64,000 nt of DNA. Origin: Streptomyces sp. A0958 (GTDB lineage Bacteria; Actinomycetota; Actinomycetes; Streptomycetales; Streptomycetaceae). Location of the stretch: the NCBI RefSeq assembly GCF_004795035.1, contig NZ_SSBK01000014.1:102250-166249 (forward strand), in the 5' to 3' direction. The notes beneath the pieces were generated by a model, which worked only from the letters and a program-made list of their open reading frames with translations, made no database searches and was not told the origin of the DNA. Position 1 is the first letter of the stretch. Each line of letters starts with the position of its first letter. Shown here one piece after another: positions 51,619-61,480 of this stretch. Made by a program: the position numbers and the translations under genes.

Positions 51619-53103
51619 GTGGGCATTCGCACCATGCTGACCGTGACCGTCTGTGCCGCGACGGCGCTGTCCTGCGGCACGGCCGTCGCGGCGCCCGGCG
51701 GCGGGCACGCGGGTACGGCCGGGGGAACGGCAACCACCACCGTGCGGGAGGACTTTAACGGGGACGGCTACCAGGACGTCGTCGTCGCGGCCCCCGCCGC
51801 CGCTGTCGACGGCCACGAGTGGGCGGGGTACATCACCGTCGCCTACGGCTCCGCACAGGGCCTGAGCACCGCGCACACGACCGTCATCGACCAGAACACG
51901 CCCGGTGTGCCGGGCGAACCCGAGAACGGCAACAGCTTCGGTTCCCGGCTGGTCGCCGAGGACCTCGACCACGACGGCCTGACCGACCTGGCGCTGTACG
52001 CCAACGAATGGCTGACGTCGCCGAACAACTCCGGCTCGGTGATCGTCCTGTGGGGCCGCACCGGCGGCCTCACGGGACAGGGCGCCGTGCGGCTGGCCGC
52101 TCCGCCCGACACCGAGGTGGGGAACAACCTCACCGCCGGCGACTTCGACGGCGACGGCAACACGGACCTGATGCTGGACCACGGCGGGGAGTACGAGGAA
52201 CGCAGCGTGCTGTACGGGCCGTTCGACCGGTCCGGGGCACCCGCCCGCGAGCAGCTGGTGACGATGTTCGACACGGACAACTACATGGGCACCACGGCCG
52301 TGGGCGACTTCAACGGCGACGGCATCGACGACCTGTGCACCACCTACGCGTACGAGGAGCACTCCGAGGGCGCCAAGCTGTGGCCGGGTACCCCCAGAGG
52401 CCTGTCGCCGGTCTCCACCCCGCTCCCCGGCGCCTCGGCCCTCGCGGTGGGTGACTTCGACAAGGACGGCAAGGACGACCTCGCCACCCGCGTGGTACCG
52501 GGCGACATCGTGGAGGACTTGCCCACGGACCCGGGCACCGTCAGGATCTACTACGGCTCCGCGTCCGGTCCCAGCACGACCCGGACGAAGACGATCACCC
52601 AGGACACCGCGGGCGTGCCCGGGGTCAGCGAGAAGGGCGACCAGTTCGGCGCCCGGCTCAGCGCGGGCGACGTCAACGGCGACGGTTACGCCGACCTCGC
52701 GGTGGGTGTGCCGTTCGAGGGCATCGGGACGACCAGGGCGGCGGGCGCCGTGGTGCTGCTGAAGGGCGGCCCCGGCGGTCTGAGCGGCACCGGTTCGCAG
52801 GCCTTCCACCAGGACACCGCGGGCGTGCCGGGCGTGGCGGAGACCGGTGACCACTTCGGCGGTTCGGTGCGACTGCTCGACGTCGACGGGGACGGCAGGG
52901 CGGATCTGATGGCCGGTGCGCCAGGTGAGAACCTGGAGGCGATCGTGGACGGCGGTGCCGTGTGGTCCCTGCGCGGCACCTCCTCGGGGCTGACCGCGAA
53001 GGGCGCCTTCGCCTTCAACCCGGTCGACCTGGGTGCCCTCGCGAAGAAGTCCGGGTTCGGCTGGAACCTGTCCAACGACAACGGGCCGAGTCTCGGCTGG
53101 TGA
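51619..53103 (+). CDS. Secreted FG-GAP (integrin-alpha-like) repeat protein
   Basis: GTG 51619 (AAGGAGAG before) starts a 494-aa protein with a signal peptide (LTVTVCAATALSCGTAVA). It then has about seven FG-GAP beta-propeller blades, each with a calcium loop such as DFNGDGYQDVVV, DFDGDGNTDLML, DFNGDGIDDLC, DVNGDGYADLAV and DVDGDGRADLMA. The blade motif FGxxL is seen in FGSRLVAEDLD and FGARLSAGDVN. Such proteins are extracellular and may bind carbohydrate or protein; no catalytic site is visible. Confidence 0.92.
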   Translation: MGIRTMLTVTVCAATALSCGTAVAAPGGGHAGTAGGTATTTVREDFNGDGYQDVVVAAPAAAVDGHEWAGYITVAYGSAQGLSTAHTTVIDQNTPGVPGEPENGNSFGSRLVAEDLDHDGLTDLALYANEWLTSPNNSGSVIVLWGRTGGLTGQGAVRLAAPPDTEVGNNLTAGDFDGDGNTDLMLDHGGEYEERSVLYGPFDRSGAPAREQLVTMFDTDNYMGTTAVGDFNGDGIDDLCTTYAYEEHSEGAKLWPGTPRGLSPVSTPLPGASALAVGDFDKDGKDDLATRVVPGDIVEDLPTDPGTVRIYYGSASGPSTTRTKTITQDTAGVPGVSEKGDQFGARLSAGDVNGDGYADLAVGVPFEGIGTTRAAGAVVLLKGGPGGLSGTGSQAFHQDTAGVPGVAETGDHFGGSVRLLDVDGDGRADLMAGAPGENLEAIVDGGAVWSLRGTSSGLTAKGAFAFNPVDLGALAKKSGFGWNLSNDNGPSLGW

Positions 53104-53174
53104 GCCGCCTGGCCTCGGCGAGCGGGCCGTCCGGCCTCGGCGAGCGGGCCGTCTGCGGGTGAGCCCGGACGGCG

Positions 53175-53220
53175 TGTGGGTGGCCCCCGTTCCGTACGCA
53201 CGGGACGGGGGCCACCCACA
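53175..53220. terminator. 16-bp stem-loop terminator
   Basis: TGTGGGTGGCCCCCGT (53175-53190) pairs exactly with ACGGGGGCCACCCACA (53205-53220). It lies between convergent genes and serves both. Upstream, a 22-bp unit with GGCCTCGGCGAGCGGGCCGT is duplicated in tandem (53110-53153). Confidence 0.88.
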
Positions 53221-53237
53221 GGCGGTCGACCGGGCGG

Positions 53238-53642
53238 TCAGGAGCGGGGGTCCTGCGCCTTCGCCTCGCGTTCGGCGTTCCGCTCCTTGATGCGGACGTT
53301 CTCCTTGCGGACGTCCGCCTGGGTGGTGCGCTCCTTCCGCAGCCACTCCGGGTTGTCCTGCTTCAGCGCGTCGATCTGCTCCGTGGTCAGGGGCTCCGTG
53401 ATCCCGCCGCGGGCGAGGCCCGAGATGGAGATGCCCAGCTTGGACGCGACGACCGGGCGCGGGTGCGGGCCGTTGCTCCGCAGGTCGCGCAGCCACTGGG
53501 GCGGATCGGCCTGGAGGGCCGCCAGCTCGGCGCGCGAGACGACACCGTCCTGGAATTCGGCGGGGGTGGCCTCGAGGTACACACCCAGCTTCTTCGCCGC
53601 CGTCGCGGGCTTCATGGTCTGGGCGGTCTGGTGGGACTTCAT
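53238..53642 (-). CDS. DUF5997 family protein
   Basis: 134 aa, starting MKSHQTAQTMKPATAAKKLG, with KLGVYLEATPAEFQDGVVSR and the repeated theme PPQWLRDLRSNGPHP... NPEWLRKE. Two copies of a similar small helical unit are visible (residues 13-60 and 63-110, each ending in a W-L-R/K motif), suggesting an internal duplication. The C-terminus is very charged. Function unknown; it is divergent from a LysR-effector-domain gene only 58 bp away, and I recall the same pairing in other Streptomyces. Confidence 0.85.
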   Translation of the reverse strand: MKSHQTAQTMKPATAAKKLGVYLEATPAEFQDGVVSRAELAALQADPPQWLRDLRSNGPHPRPVVASKLGISISGLARGGITEPLTTEQIDALKQDNPEWLRKERTTQADVRKENVRIKERNAEREAKAQDPRS

Positions 53643-53700
53643 GGTGTCAAGGGTATCCAGCGCGTGCGGTGCCTCCGACCACGACCGGTAACCTGGCGGG

Positions 53701-54519
53701 GTGACAGGCCCGGAAGCATCCCCTTCGTTCCGGCTGGCGTACGTCCCCGGAGTGACGCCCACCAAGTGGGTGCGGATCTGGAACGAGCGCCTGCCCGGCA
53801 TCCCCCTGAACCTCGTCCCGGTGCCCGCCACCGAGGCGCAGGACCTGCTGCGCGCCGACGGGGCCGACGCCGGGTTCGTCCGGCTGCCGGTCGACGGCAC
53901 GGACCTCAGCGCGATCCCCCTCTACACCGAGACGACCGTCGTCGTGATCCCGAAGGACCACGTGGTCGCGGCCGTCGAGGAGCTGTCCCTGGCGGAGCTG
54001 GCCGACGAGATCGTGCTGCACCCGCAGGACGACACCCTGGTCTGGGAGCGGCTGCCCGGCCGCCCGGCGATCGAACGGCCGGCGACCACGGCGGACGCCA
54101 TCGAGCTGGTGGCGGCGGGGGTGGGTGTCCTCGTCGTCCCGCAGTCGCTCGCCCGGCTGCACCACCGCAAGGACCTGACGTACCGCCCGCTGTCGGACGC
54201 TCCCGAGTCGCGCATCGCGCTGTCGTGGCCGCAGGAGAAGACCACCGACCAGGTGGAGGACTTCATCGGCATCGTGCGCGGGCGGACCGTGAACAGCTCG
54301 CGGGGCCGCGGCACGGCGTCCGTCGACCAGCCGAAGACGAAGGCGAAGGCGAAGCACGCCGAGAGCGGCGGAGCGCGGCGGAGCGCGGCGGCTGGGAAGG
54401 GCTCCCGCAGCGGTTCGGGCGGTGCCGGTGGTTCCGCGGGAGCCAAGGGGGCCAAGGGCGCGCGCGGAGCCAAGGGCGGCGCGGCGGCCAAGCGCGGCAA
54501 GCCCCGCCGACGGCCGTAG
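53701..54519 (+). CDS. LysR-type substrate-binding domain protein lacking an HTH
   Basis: 272 aa from GTG 53701. Residues 8-195 match the LysR effector domain (LAYVPGVTPTKWVRIW; IPLNLVPVPATEAQDLL; DDTLVWERLPG; AAGVGVLVVPQSLARL). There is no N-terminal DNA-binding HTH. The last 75 residues are Lys/Arg/Ala/Gly-rich (GAKGAKGARGAKGG), a disordered basic tail. The tail could contact nucleic acid in place of the HTH. Paired divergently with DUF5997. Confidence 0.85.
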   Translation: MTGPEASPSFRLAYVPGVTPTKWVRIWNERLPGIPLNLVPVPATEAQDLLRADGADAGFVRLPVDGTDLSAIPLYTETTVVVIPKDHVVAAVEELSLAELADEIVLHPQDDTLVWERLPGRPAIERPATTADAIELVAAGVGVLVVPQSLARLHHRKDLTYRPLSDAPESRIALSWPQEKTTDQVEDFIGIVRGRTVNSSRGRGTASVDQPKTKAKAKHAESGGARRSAAAGKGSRSGSGGAGGSAGAKGAKGARGAKGGAAAKRGKPRRRP

Positions 54520-54569
54520 CGAGGCGGTCCGGGCGCGATTGTCAGACCCTGCTGGCAGCATCGGTGACC

Positions 54570-55082
54570 ATGACGCACACCGCACGCCCGATGCCGCCCC
54601 TGGACGCCGACGAACGCACCGGCCTGGAGAGCTGGCTCGACTTCTACCGGACCACCGTGGCCGTGAAATGCGACGGCCTCACCGACGAGCAGGTGAGCCG
54701 CGCCTCCGTACCGCCGTCGTCCCTGACGCTGATGGGGCTCGTCCAGCACCTCGCGGAGGTCGAGCGGAACTGGTTCCGCCGGGTCCTGACCGGCGAGGAC
54801 GTGCCGTCGGTGCACGGCGGGCCGGCCGGTTCCGAGGGCCATGACGGAGGGTTCGAGCTCGCCGCGGGCGCCACCTTCGCCGGCGCCCGCGCGGCCTGGC
54901 AGGAGGAGATCGCCGTGTCCCGCGCGGTGTGCGCCGAGCGGGCGCTGGAGGACTCGGCGCCCTTCATGGGCGGCGAGGTGAATCTCCGCTGGATCTACCA
55001 CCACATGATCGGCGAGTACGCCCGCCACAGCGGTCACGCCGACCTGCTGCGCGAGCGGATCGACGGGAGCACCGGGGTCTGA
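54570..55082 (+). CDS. DinB family protein (DUF664-type)
   Basis: 170 aa, four-helix DinB fold with a His-triad metal site: LMGLVQHLAEVERNWF (His), YHHMIGEYARHSGHADLL (two His). DUF664 members are often mycothiol- or bacillithiol-dependent transferases; the substrate is not known. Transcribed with, or just upstream of, the cyclophilin gene 76 bp away. Confidence 0.9.
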   Translation: MTHTARPMPPLDADERTGLESWLDFYRTTVAVKCDGLTDEQVSRASVPPSSLTLMGLVQHLAEVERNWFRRVLTGEDVPSVHGGPAGSEGHDGGFELAAGATFAGARAAWQEEIAVSRAVCAERALEDSAPFMGGEVNLRWIYHHMIGEYARHSGHADLLRERIDGSTGV

Positions 55083-55158
55083 GGCCCGGCCCGCCGCACC
55101 GAGCGGTGTTTCGGCGCCCGGGCGTCGGGGCGGTCCGGGAAGATGTCAGGATGGTTCC

Positions 55159-55656
55159 ATGACGAGTCAGGTTTACTTCGACATCACCATCAACGACGAG
55201 CCCGCCGGGCGGATCGTCTTCAATCTGTTCGACGACGTCGTTCCCCGTACGGCCGAGAACTTCCGCCAGCTGGCGACCGGCCAGAACGGCTTCGGCTACA
55301 AGGGTTCCTCCTTCCACCGGGTCATCCCCGACTTCATGCTCCAGGGCGGCGACTTCACCCGCGGCGACGGCACGGGCGGCAAGAGCATCTACGGCGCCAA
55401 GTTCGAGGACGAGAACTTCAAGCTGGCGCACACCAAGCCCGGCCTGCTCTCCATGGCCAACGCCGGCCCGAACTCGAACGGCTCGCAGTTCTTCATCACG
55501 ACCATCGTGACGTCCTGGCTGGACGGCAAGCACGTCGTCTTCGGCGAGGTCGCCGACGAGGACAGCATGATCCTGGTCAAGCGGATCGAGGGTCTGGGCT
55601 CGCAGAGCGGCCGCACCAAGGCGAAGGTCACCATCGCCGACTCCGGGATTCTCTGA
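55159..55656 (+). CDS. ppiB: Peptidyl-prolyl cis-trans isomerase, cyclophilin type
   Basis: 165 aa cyclophilin. Active-site blocks: FHRVIPDFMLQGGDFTRGDG (Arg, Phe, Gln), SMANAGPNSNGSQFFIT (Phe) and WLDGKHVVFGEV (Trp, His). Cytoplasmic (no signal peptide); catalyses Pro isomerisation during protein folding. ATG 55159 follows a weak ribosome site. Confidence 0.96.
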   Translation: MTSQVYFDITINDEPAGRIVFNLFDDVVPRTAENFRQLATGQNGFGYKGSSFHRVIPDFMLQGGDFTRGDGTGGKSIYGAKFEDENFKLAHTKPGLLSMANAGPNSNGSQFFITTIVTSWLDGKHVVFGEVADEDSMILVKRIEGLGSQSGRTKAKVTIADSGIL

Positions 55657-55796
55657 TCCCACGCCCCGCACCCCTCGGCTGACAGCCGACCGGACGCGCC
55701 GGACGACGTACACCGTCGACCGGCGCGTTCGTCATTCGCGGACAGGACAGGGACAGGACAGGGACAGGGGCAGGGAGGACACCGGGGGATCAACGC

Positions 55797-55845
55797 ACTG
55801 TCAACCGATAGTTGACAGTGCCGTACTGTCAACTTACGGTTGACA
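55797..55845. promoter_or_regulatory. Two tandem palindromes before the Clp-N/HTH gene
   Basis: ACTGTCAAC-CGATA-GTTGACAGT (55797-55819) and TGTCAAC-TTACG-GTTGACA (55827-55845) share the core GTCAAC-N5-GTTGAC. The second ends 1 bp before the ATG at 55847. Two copies so close to the start suggest autorepression by the HTH protein they precede, possibly with leaderless mRNA. Confidence 0.75.
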
Positions 55846-55846
55846 C

Positions 55847-56632
55847 ATGACGAATCCCGTAGGTCCGACGCATCCCGTCCGTCTCGACGACCTCATCGCA
55901 GCTATCAAGAAGGTCCACCCCGACGCCCTCGACCAACTCCAGGACGCCGTCATCGCCGCCGACCACCTCGGTGACGTGGCCGACCACCTGATCGGCCACT
56001 TCGTGGACCAGGCCCGCCGCTCCGGCGCCTCCTGGACCGAGATCGGCAAGAGCATGGGGGTGACGCGGCAGGCGGCCCAGAAGCGCTTCGTGGCCAAGGA
56101 CCCCGGCGAGGGTTCCGACCTCAACCCGAGCCAGGGCTTCGGCCGCTTCACCCCGCGCGCCAAGAACGTGGTCATGGCCGCACAGAACGAGGCCCGGGCC
56201 GCGTCCAACACCGAGATCGGCACCGAGCACCTGGTCCTCGGCCTGCTCAGCGAGCCGGAAGGGCTCGCGGCGGCGTTCATCAGGGCGCAGGGCGTGGTGC
56301 TGGACTCCGTCCGGCAGGCCGCCACCGAGGCGCTGCCGCCGGCCGCGGACGGCGAGATCCCCGAGCTGATCCCGTACAACGGTGACGCCCGCAAGGCGCT
56401 GGAGCTCACCTTCCGCGAGGCCCTGCGGATGGGGCACAACTACATCGGCACCGAGCACATCCTGCTCGCCCTGCTGGAGCACGAGGACGGCTCGGGCGTG
56501 CTCAGCGGTCTCGGCGTCGACAAGGCGGCCGCCGAGCGGGGCATCGCCGAGGCGCTCTCGCTCCTGGTCGCCGCCCAGGAGCCGCCCGCCCCCGGGAGCG
56601 CGGACCAGGAGGCCCCCGGCCAGGAGGGGTGA
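55847..56632 (+). CDS. Clp N-terminal domain protein with HTH
   Basis: 261 aa. Residues 10-80 are an HTH-like region (LDDLIAAIKKVHPDALDQLQ; GASWTEIGKSMGVTRQAAQKRF). Residues 100-240 hold two Clp N repeats (TPRAKNVVMAAQNEARA...TEIGTEHLVLGLL and TFREALRMGHNYIGTEHILLALL). No AAA+ ATPase module is present. ClpC's N-domain recognises substrates and adaptors, so this may be a DNA-binding regulator that senses arginine-phosphorylated or misfolded protein. Family recognised, function inferred. Confidence 0.88.
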   Translation: MTNPVGPTHPVRLDDLIAAIKKVHPDALDQLQDAVIAADHLGDVADHLIGHFVDQARRSGASWTEIGKSMGVTRQAAQKRFVAKDPGEGSDLNPSQGFGRFTPRAKNVVMAAQNEARAASNTEIGTEHLVLGLLSEPEGLAAAFIRAQGVVLDSVRQAATEALPPAADGEIPELIPYNGDARKALELTFREALRMGHNYIGTEHILLALLEHEDGSGVLSGLGVDKAAAERGIAEALSLLVAAQEPPAPGSADQEAPGQEG

Positions 56633-56656
56633 CCTCCGTAACGGAGGTGGAACCGC

Positions 56657-56689
56657 ACCGGCGGCCGACGCGTCCCGTCGGCCGCCGGT
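56657..56689. terminator. 13-bp stem-loop terminator
   Basis: ACCGGCGGCCGAC (56657-56669) pairs exactly with GTCGGCCGCCGGT (56677-56689). It lies between the Clp-N gene and the convergent phosphatase-like gene. Confidence 0.85.
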
Positions 56690-56698
56690 CTTCCCGCC

Positions 56699-57274
56699 TC
56701 AGCGCACCCCGGTCTCCAGCCGCAGGGACCAGCGGTGCGGCAGACCGATGAGCGTGACGGTGGAGAGCGGGCTGACGTCGACGTTCCAGTACGAGGACGG
56801 CGGGGCCTTCAGCGCGTAGACGAGGGCGGCCCGGACGACCGCCGGTTCGGCGACGGCGACGATGGCGCCGTCGCAGGCGGGGCGGGTGTCCAGCCAGCCG
56901 CCTATCCGCGTGATGAACGCGAGCAGCGGTTCGCCGCCGTGCGGCGCGGAGCGCGGGTCCGCCAGCCAGGCGTCGACGGCCGCCGGTTCGCGCGCCGCGA
57001 CATCGGCGAGCGTGCGGCCCCGCCACCGCCCCATGTCGCAGTCGCGCAGCGCCGGCTGGACCAGCGGGTGGAAGCCGAGCGCATCGCCCGTGGCGCGGCT
57101 GCGCGGGGTCGGTGAGCAGTAGCGCAGTTCGGCGGCGCCCAGGGGCACCAGGGCCGGGGCGGCGAACCGCACCGCGTGCCAGCCGGCCTCGTCGAGCGGC
57201 CGGTCGTCGTCGAAGCGCTCGGCGAGCAGGGAGGAGCTGCGCGCTGCGGCGACGAGCGAGACGCGAACACCCAT
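56699..57274 (-). CDS. Histidine phosphatase superfamily member without the RHG motif
   Basis: 191 aa with the fold's later landmarks: LRYCSPTPRSRATGDAL, CDMGRWRGRTLADVAARE, APHGGEPLLAFITRIGGWL, AIVAVAEPAVVRAALVYAL. The first strand, where the nucleophile His sits in LxRHG, here reads VSLVAAARSSSL, so the catalytic RHG and the later conserved SH (AVAEP instead of VSH) are both absent. By memory the same variation occurs in Streptomyces homologues, so this is probably a conserved pseudo-enzyme rather than decay. ATG 57274. Confidence 0.85.
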   Translation of the reverse strand: MGVRVSLVAAARSSSLLAERFDDDRPLDEAGWHAVRFAAPALVPLGAAELRYCSPTPRSRATGDALGFHPLVQPALRDCDMGRWRGRTLADVAAREPAAVDAWLADPRSAPHGGEPLLAFITRIGGWLDTRPACDGAIVAVAEPAVVRAALVYALKAPPSSYWNVDVSPLSTVTLIGLPHRWSLRLETGVR

Positions 57275-57345
57275 GGGCGGATCGTGGAGCCGATCGCGGC
57301 CCCGGTCAAGAGTTCCGCCGCACGCCCGTACGACAAAACCCGCGA

Positions 57346-58810
57346 TCAGCCACCGGGCGGTGAGGCGGCCGGGGTGCCCTCCCAGGCGGTACGCAGCCGG
57401 CGCACGCCCTCGGCGATCTCGGCCGGTCCGGCGACGGAGACGAAGCTCAGCCGGATCTGCGGCGAGGGGGGCTCGGCGCTGAAGTAGGGCCGTCCCGGCG
57501 CGACGGCCACCCCGGCGCGCAGCGCCGCCTGGACCATGGCGGACTCGTCCGTCCCGGCCTCGGTCCCGGGCAGGCGCAGCCAGAGGAAGCCGCCGCCCAC
57601 CGGGATGTGCGGCAGCCCGAGCCCGGGCAGCGCCTCGCGCAGCGCCGCCGTCATCGCCGTACGCCGGGCCCGGAGTTCGGTCGATACGGAACGCAGGTGG
57701 CGGCCCCAGGCGGGCGAGCCGACCAGTTCGAGCGCGGCCTCCTGGAGCGGCCGGGGGACGAAGAAGCTGTCGACGATCTGGATGCCGCGCAGCCGTTCCA
57801 GGGCCGGGCCCCGGGCGGCGAGCGCGCCCACGCGCAGGCTGGGCGAGGCGGCCTTGGTGAGGGAGCGGGTGTGGACGACGACTCCGTCGGGGTCGTCGGC
57901 GGCCAGCGGCCGGGGCAGCGCGCCCGCGTCGTCGTGGGCGAGGAGGCGGGCGAAGTCGTCCTCGATGACGAAGGCCCCCGCCTCCCGTGCGATCCGGACG
58001 ACTTCCGGGCGCCGGGCCTCGGACAGGACGGTGCCGGTGGGGTTCTGGAAGAGGGGCTGGCACACGAAGACGCGGGCACCGGTGGCGTGGAAGGCCGCGG
58101 CGAGCAGGTCGGGGCGCACACCGTCGGAGTCCACGGGGACGGGTACCGGGCGCAGCCCCGCGGCCCGGGCGGCCGCCAGCATGCCGGGGTAGGTGGGCGA
58201 CTCCACGAGCACGGGGGCGCCGGGCGGGGCGAGCGCCCGCAGCGCGGTGGCCAGGGCGCTCTGGCCGCCCGCGGTGATCAGCACGTCGGCGGCGCCGAGC
58301 GCGGGGCCGATGTCGCGGGCGAACCAGGCGCGCAGTTCGGTGAGCCCGTCGATGGGCGGGCGGCTCCAGGCGCCGGGGCGGCGGCCGGCCCGGGTCAGGG
58401 CGGCGGCGAGGGCGCGTTCGGGCTGGAGCGAGGCGTGCAGGTAGCCCCCGTTGAACTCGATGACGCCGGTGGGCGGGGCGACGAGGCTGACCAGGAGGCC
58501 GGACACGTCGACGGTACGGGGCAGCGCCTCGGGGCCGCCGTCGCCGCTGAGCGAGACCTCCTGCCAGGAGGTGTCGCCGGCCGGGGGCGCCGCGTCCGCG
58601 AGGGGCTGGGCCCGGTAGGCGCCGGAGCCGGGGCGGGTGACGACGAGCCCTTCGGCGGCGAGCTGGGCGACGGCCCGCGACACGGTCACCGGACTGGCCC
58701 GAAACCGTTCGACCAGGGCACGACTGGAGGGCAGCTTCTCGCCCGGAGAGTAGCGGTTCAGTTCCGTCCGCAGGGCCGTGGCCAGCTCCGCCACACTGCT
58801 ACGCTCATAC

Positions 58811-58812
<2 letters not shown>
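57346..58812 (-). CDS. MocR/PdxR-like regulator (GntR HTH fused to aminotransferase)
   Basis: 488 aa. Residues 1-75 form a GntR winged HTH (LPSSRALVERFRASPVTVSRAV). Residues 100-488 are a fold-type I PLP domain: GGQSALATALRALAPPGAP, NPTGTVLSEARRPE, the PLP Lys in TRSLTKAASPSLRVG, and the Arg near IRLSFVSV. MocR proteins sense PLP or an amino compound. Divergent from an EamA transporter, whose ATG shares the same CATG as this gene's start, so it probably controls that exporter. Confidence 0.93.
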
Positions 58813-59761
<949 letters not shown>

Positions 59762-59804
59762 ACTGTTGAGCACGGAACGCCACCCCGTGAGGAGGTCACT
59801 CCCG

Positions 59805-60020
59805 ATGGAGGCACACACGGGCGACCGGCTGCTGACACACGGCAGGACCGTGGGTCAGCACGACCGGGTCGCGGAGATCGTCGAAGTGCTCGGGGACGGG
59901 GGCACTCCCCCGTACCGCGTCCGTTTCGACGACGGACACGAACATCTGCTCGCACCGGGCCCCGACACCGTCGTCCAGCACACGGGCTGCGCGTCGGGCC
60001 GGGACGCGGACATCACCTGA
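59805..60020 (+). CDS. DUF1918 family protein, 71 aa
   Basis: Short soluble protein with the DUF1918 pattern: GDRLLTHGRTVGQHDRVAEIVEVLG, then YRVRFDDGHEHLLAPGPDTVV. The fold is an SH3-like beta barrel. ATG 59805 is preceded by AGGAGG. Function unknown. Its stop is 3 bp from the stop of the convergent glycosidase gene. Confidence 0.88.
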   Translation: MEAHTGDRLLTHGRTVGQHDRVAEIVEVLGDGGTPPYRVRFDDGHEHLLAPGPDTVVQHTGCASGRDADIT

Positions 60021-60023
60021 CCG

Positions 60024-61304
60024 TCAGCGCGGCGGCCTCGCGCGCGTTCGGTAGTGGTCGGCGACCACCCGTTGCATCGCGCCGATCCGGTCCGTGACCA
60101 CGCTCTTCGCAGAGAAGTAGGCATGGCCGCGGACCTGGTCGTGCTGTGCGGCGAGGTCGATGTGCCGGGACAGCTCCGCCGGGTCCTGCCAGGCGGCGGG
60201 CTGGGCGGAGTCGCCGCACTTGTACAGGGCCTCACCGATGAAGAGGTCGACGCCGGTGCCGCGTACCACGTCGGACCACCAGGGCACGAGCACGGCGTAG
60301 TCGGCCGCCGCGTAACCGATGTTCCAGTAGACCTGCGGGCAGACGTAGTCGATCCAGCCCTTCTTGATCCAGCCGCGGGTGTCGGCGTACAGGTCGTCGT
60401 ACGTCTCCACACCCGCCCTGGTCGGTGAGCCGGCCGGGTCGGTGTCGGCGTTGCGCCATACGCCGAAGGGGCTGATCCCGAACCGCACGTCCGGCTTGAT
60501 CGCCTTGATGCGTTCGGCGGTCTCGCGCACCAGCTTGTCCGTGTTGTCGCGCCGCCAGGCGGCCTTGTCGGAGAAGCCCGCGCCGTACTTCTCGTAGGCC
60601 GCGCCGTCCGCGAAGGTCTGGCCGGCCACCGGGTACGGGTAGAAGTAGTCGTCCCAGTGCACCGCGTCGATGTCGTAGCGGCGGACCGCGTCGAGCATCG
60701 CGTCCCGCACGAAGGTGCGGACCTCGGGCAGGCCCGGGTTGTAGTAGAGCTTGCCGCCGTAGGGCAGGACCCAGTCGGGGTGGCGGCGGGCCGGGTGGGC
60801 GGCGGCCAGCTTCGAGGGGTCGGTGTGGTTGGCCACCCGGTACGGGTTGAACCAGGCGTGCAGTTCGAGCCCCCGGCCGTGCGCCTCCTGGACCGCGGTG
60901 CCCAGCGGGTCCCAGCCGGGGTCCTTGCCCTGCACCCCGGTCAGGCACTGGGCCCACGGCTCGTACGGGGAGGGCCACAGGGCGTCGGCGGACGGGCGGA
61001 CCTGGAGGATCACCGCGTTCAGCTTCCGCTCGACGGCCGCGTCGAGGTACGCGATCAGCTCGGCCCGCTGCGCGGCGGCGGACAGACCGGTCCTCGAAGG
61101 CCAGTCGGTGTTGGCGACGGTCGCCACCCACATGCCGCGCAACTCGCGCCGCACCACATCCCGCCGGCCGGCCGGTCCCGGGCGGCCCTGGGCCCGCCGG
61201 GGCGCCGCGACGGCGGCGTCACCGGCCACGGTGGCCGCCCCCACCACCCCGGCGACCGTCCCGGCAGCGCCGGTCACAAAACCTCTTCGGGCCATTCCTC
61301 GCAT
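60024..61304 (-). CDS. Exported glycosyl hydrolase-like protein (GHL10/DUF187)
   Basis: 426 aa from ATG 61304. A TAT signal begins MARRGFVTGAAGTVAGVVGA. The mature protein is a TIM barrel of the GHL10 type: LRGMWVATVANTDWPS, HAWFNPYRVANHTD, VHWDDYFYPYPV, FGISPFGVWRNAD, and DYVCPQVYWNIGY. These proteins probably act on cell-wall or extracellular polysaccharide, though the substrate is not established for the family. Confidence 0.92.
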   Translation of the reverse strand: MRGMARRGFVTGAAGTVAGVVGAATVAGDAAVAAPRRAQGRPGPAGRRDVVRRELRGMWVATVANTDWPSRTGLSAAAQRAELIAYLDAAVERKLNAVILQVRPSADALWPSPYEPWAQCLTGVQGKDPGWDPLGTAVQEAHGRGLELHAWFNPYRVANHTDPSKLAAAHPARRHPDWVLPYGGKLYYNPGLPEVRTFVRDAMLDAVRRYDIDAVHWDDYFYPYPVAGQTFADGAAYEKYGAGFSDKAAWRRDNTDKLVRETAERIKAIKPDVRFGISPFGVWRNADTDPAGSPTRAGVETYDDLYADTRGWIKKGWIDYVCPQVYWNIGYAAADYAVLVPWWSDVVRGTGVDLFIGEALYKCGDSAQPAAWQDPAELSRHIDLAAQHDQVRGHAYFSAKSVVTDRIGAMQRVVADHYRTRARPPR

Positions 61305-61480
61305 CGCGCCGCACCTGCCCTTTCTCCGCACTCGCTCATATCCCCGCAACCAGGGCACAGATCCGAGCATGCACGCCCCGGCCCGCGATCCCCGGTAAGT
61401 GACGGAGTAACGTCGTGGAGTCGTGGTGGAGCCCGGAATCAGACGGAAGCCGCCGAACGGAGAACAGCGAGAGGCACGAG

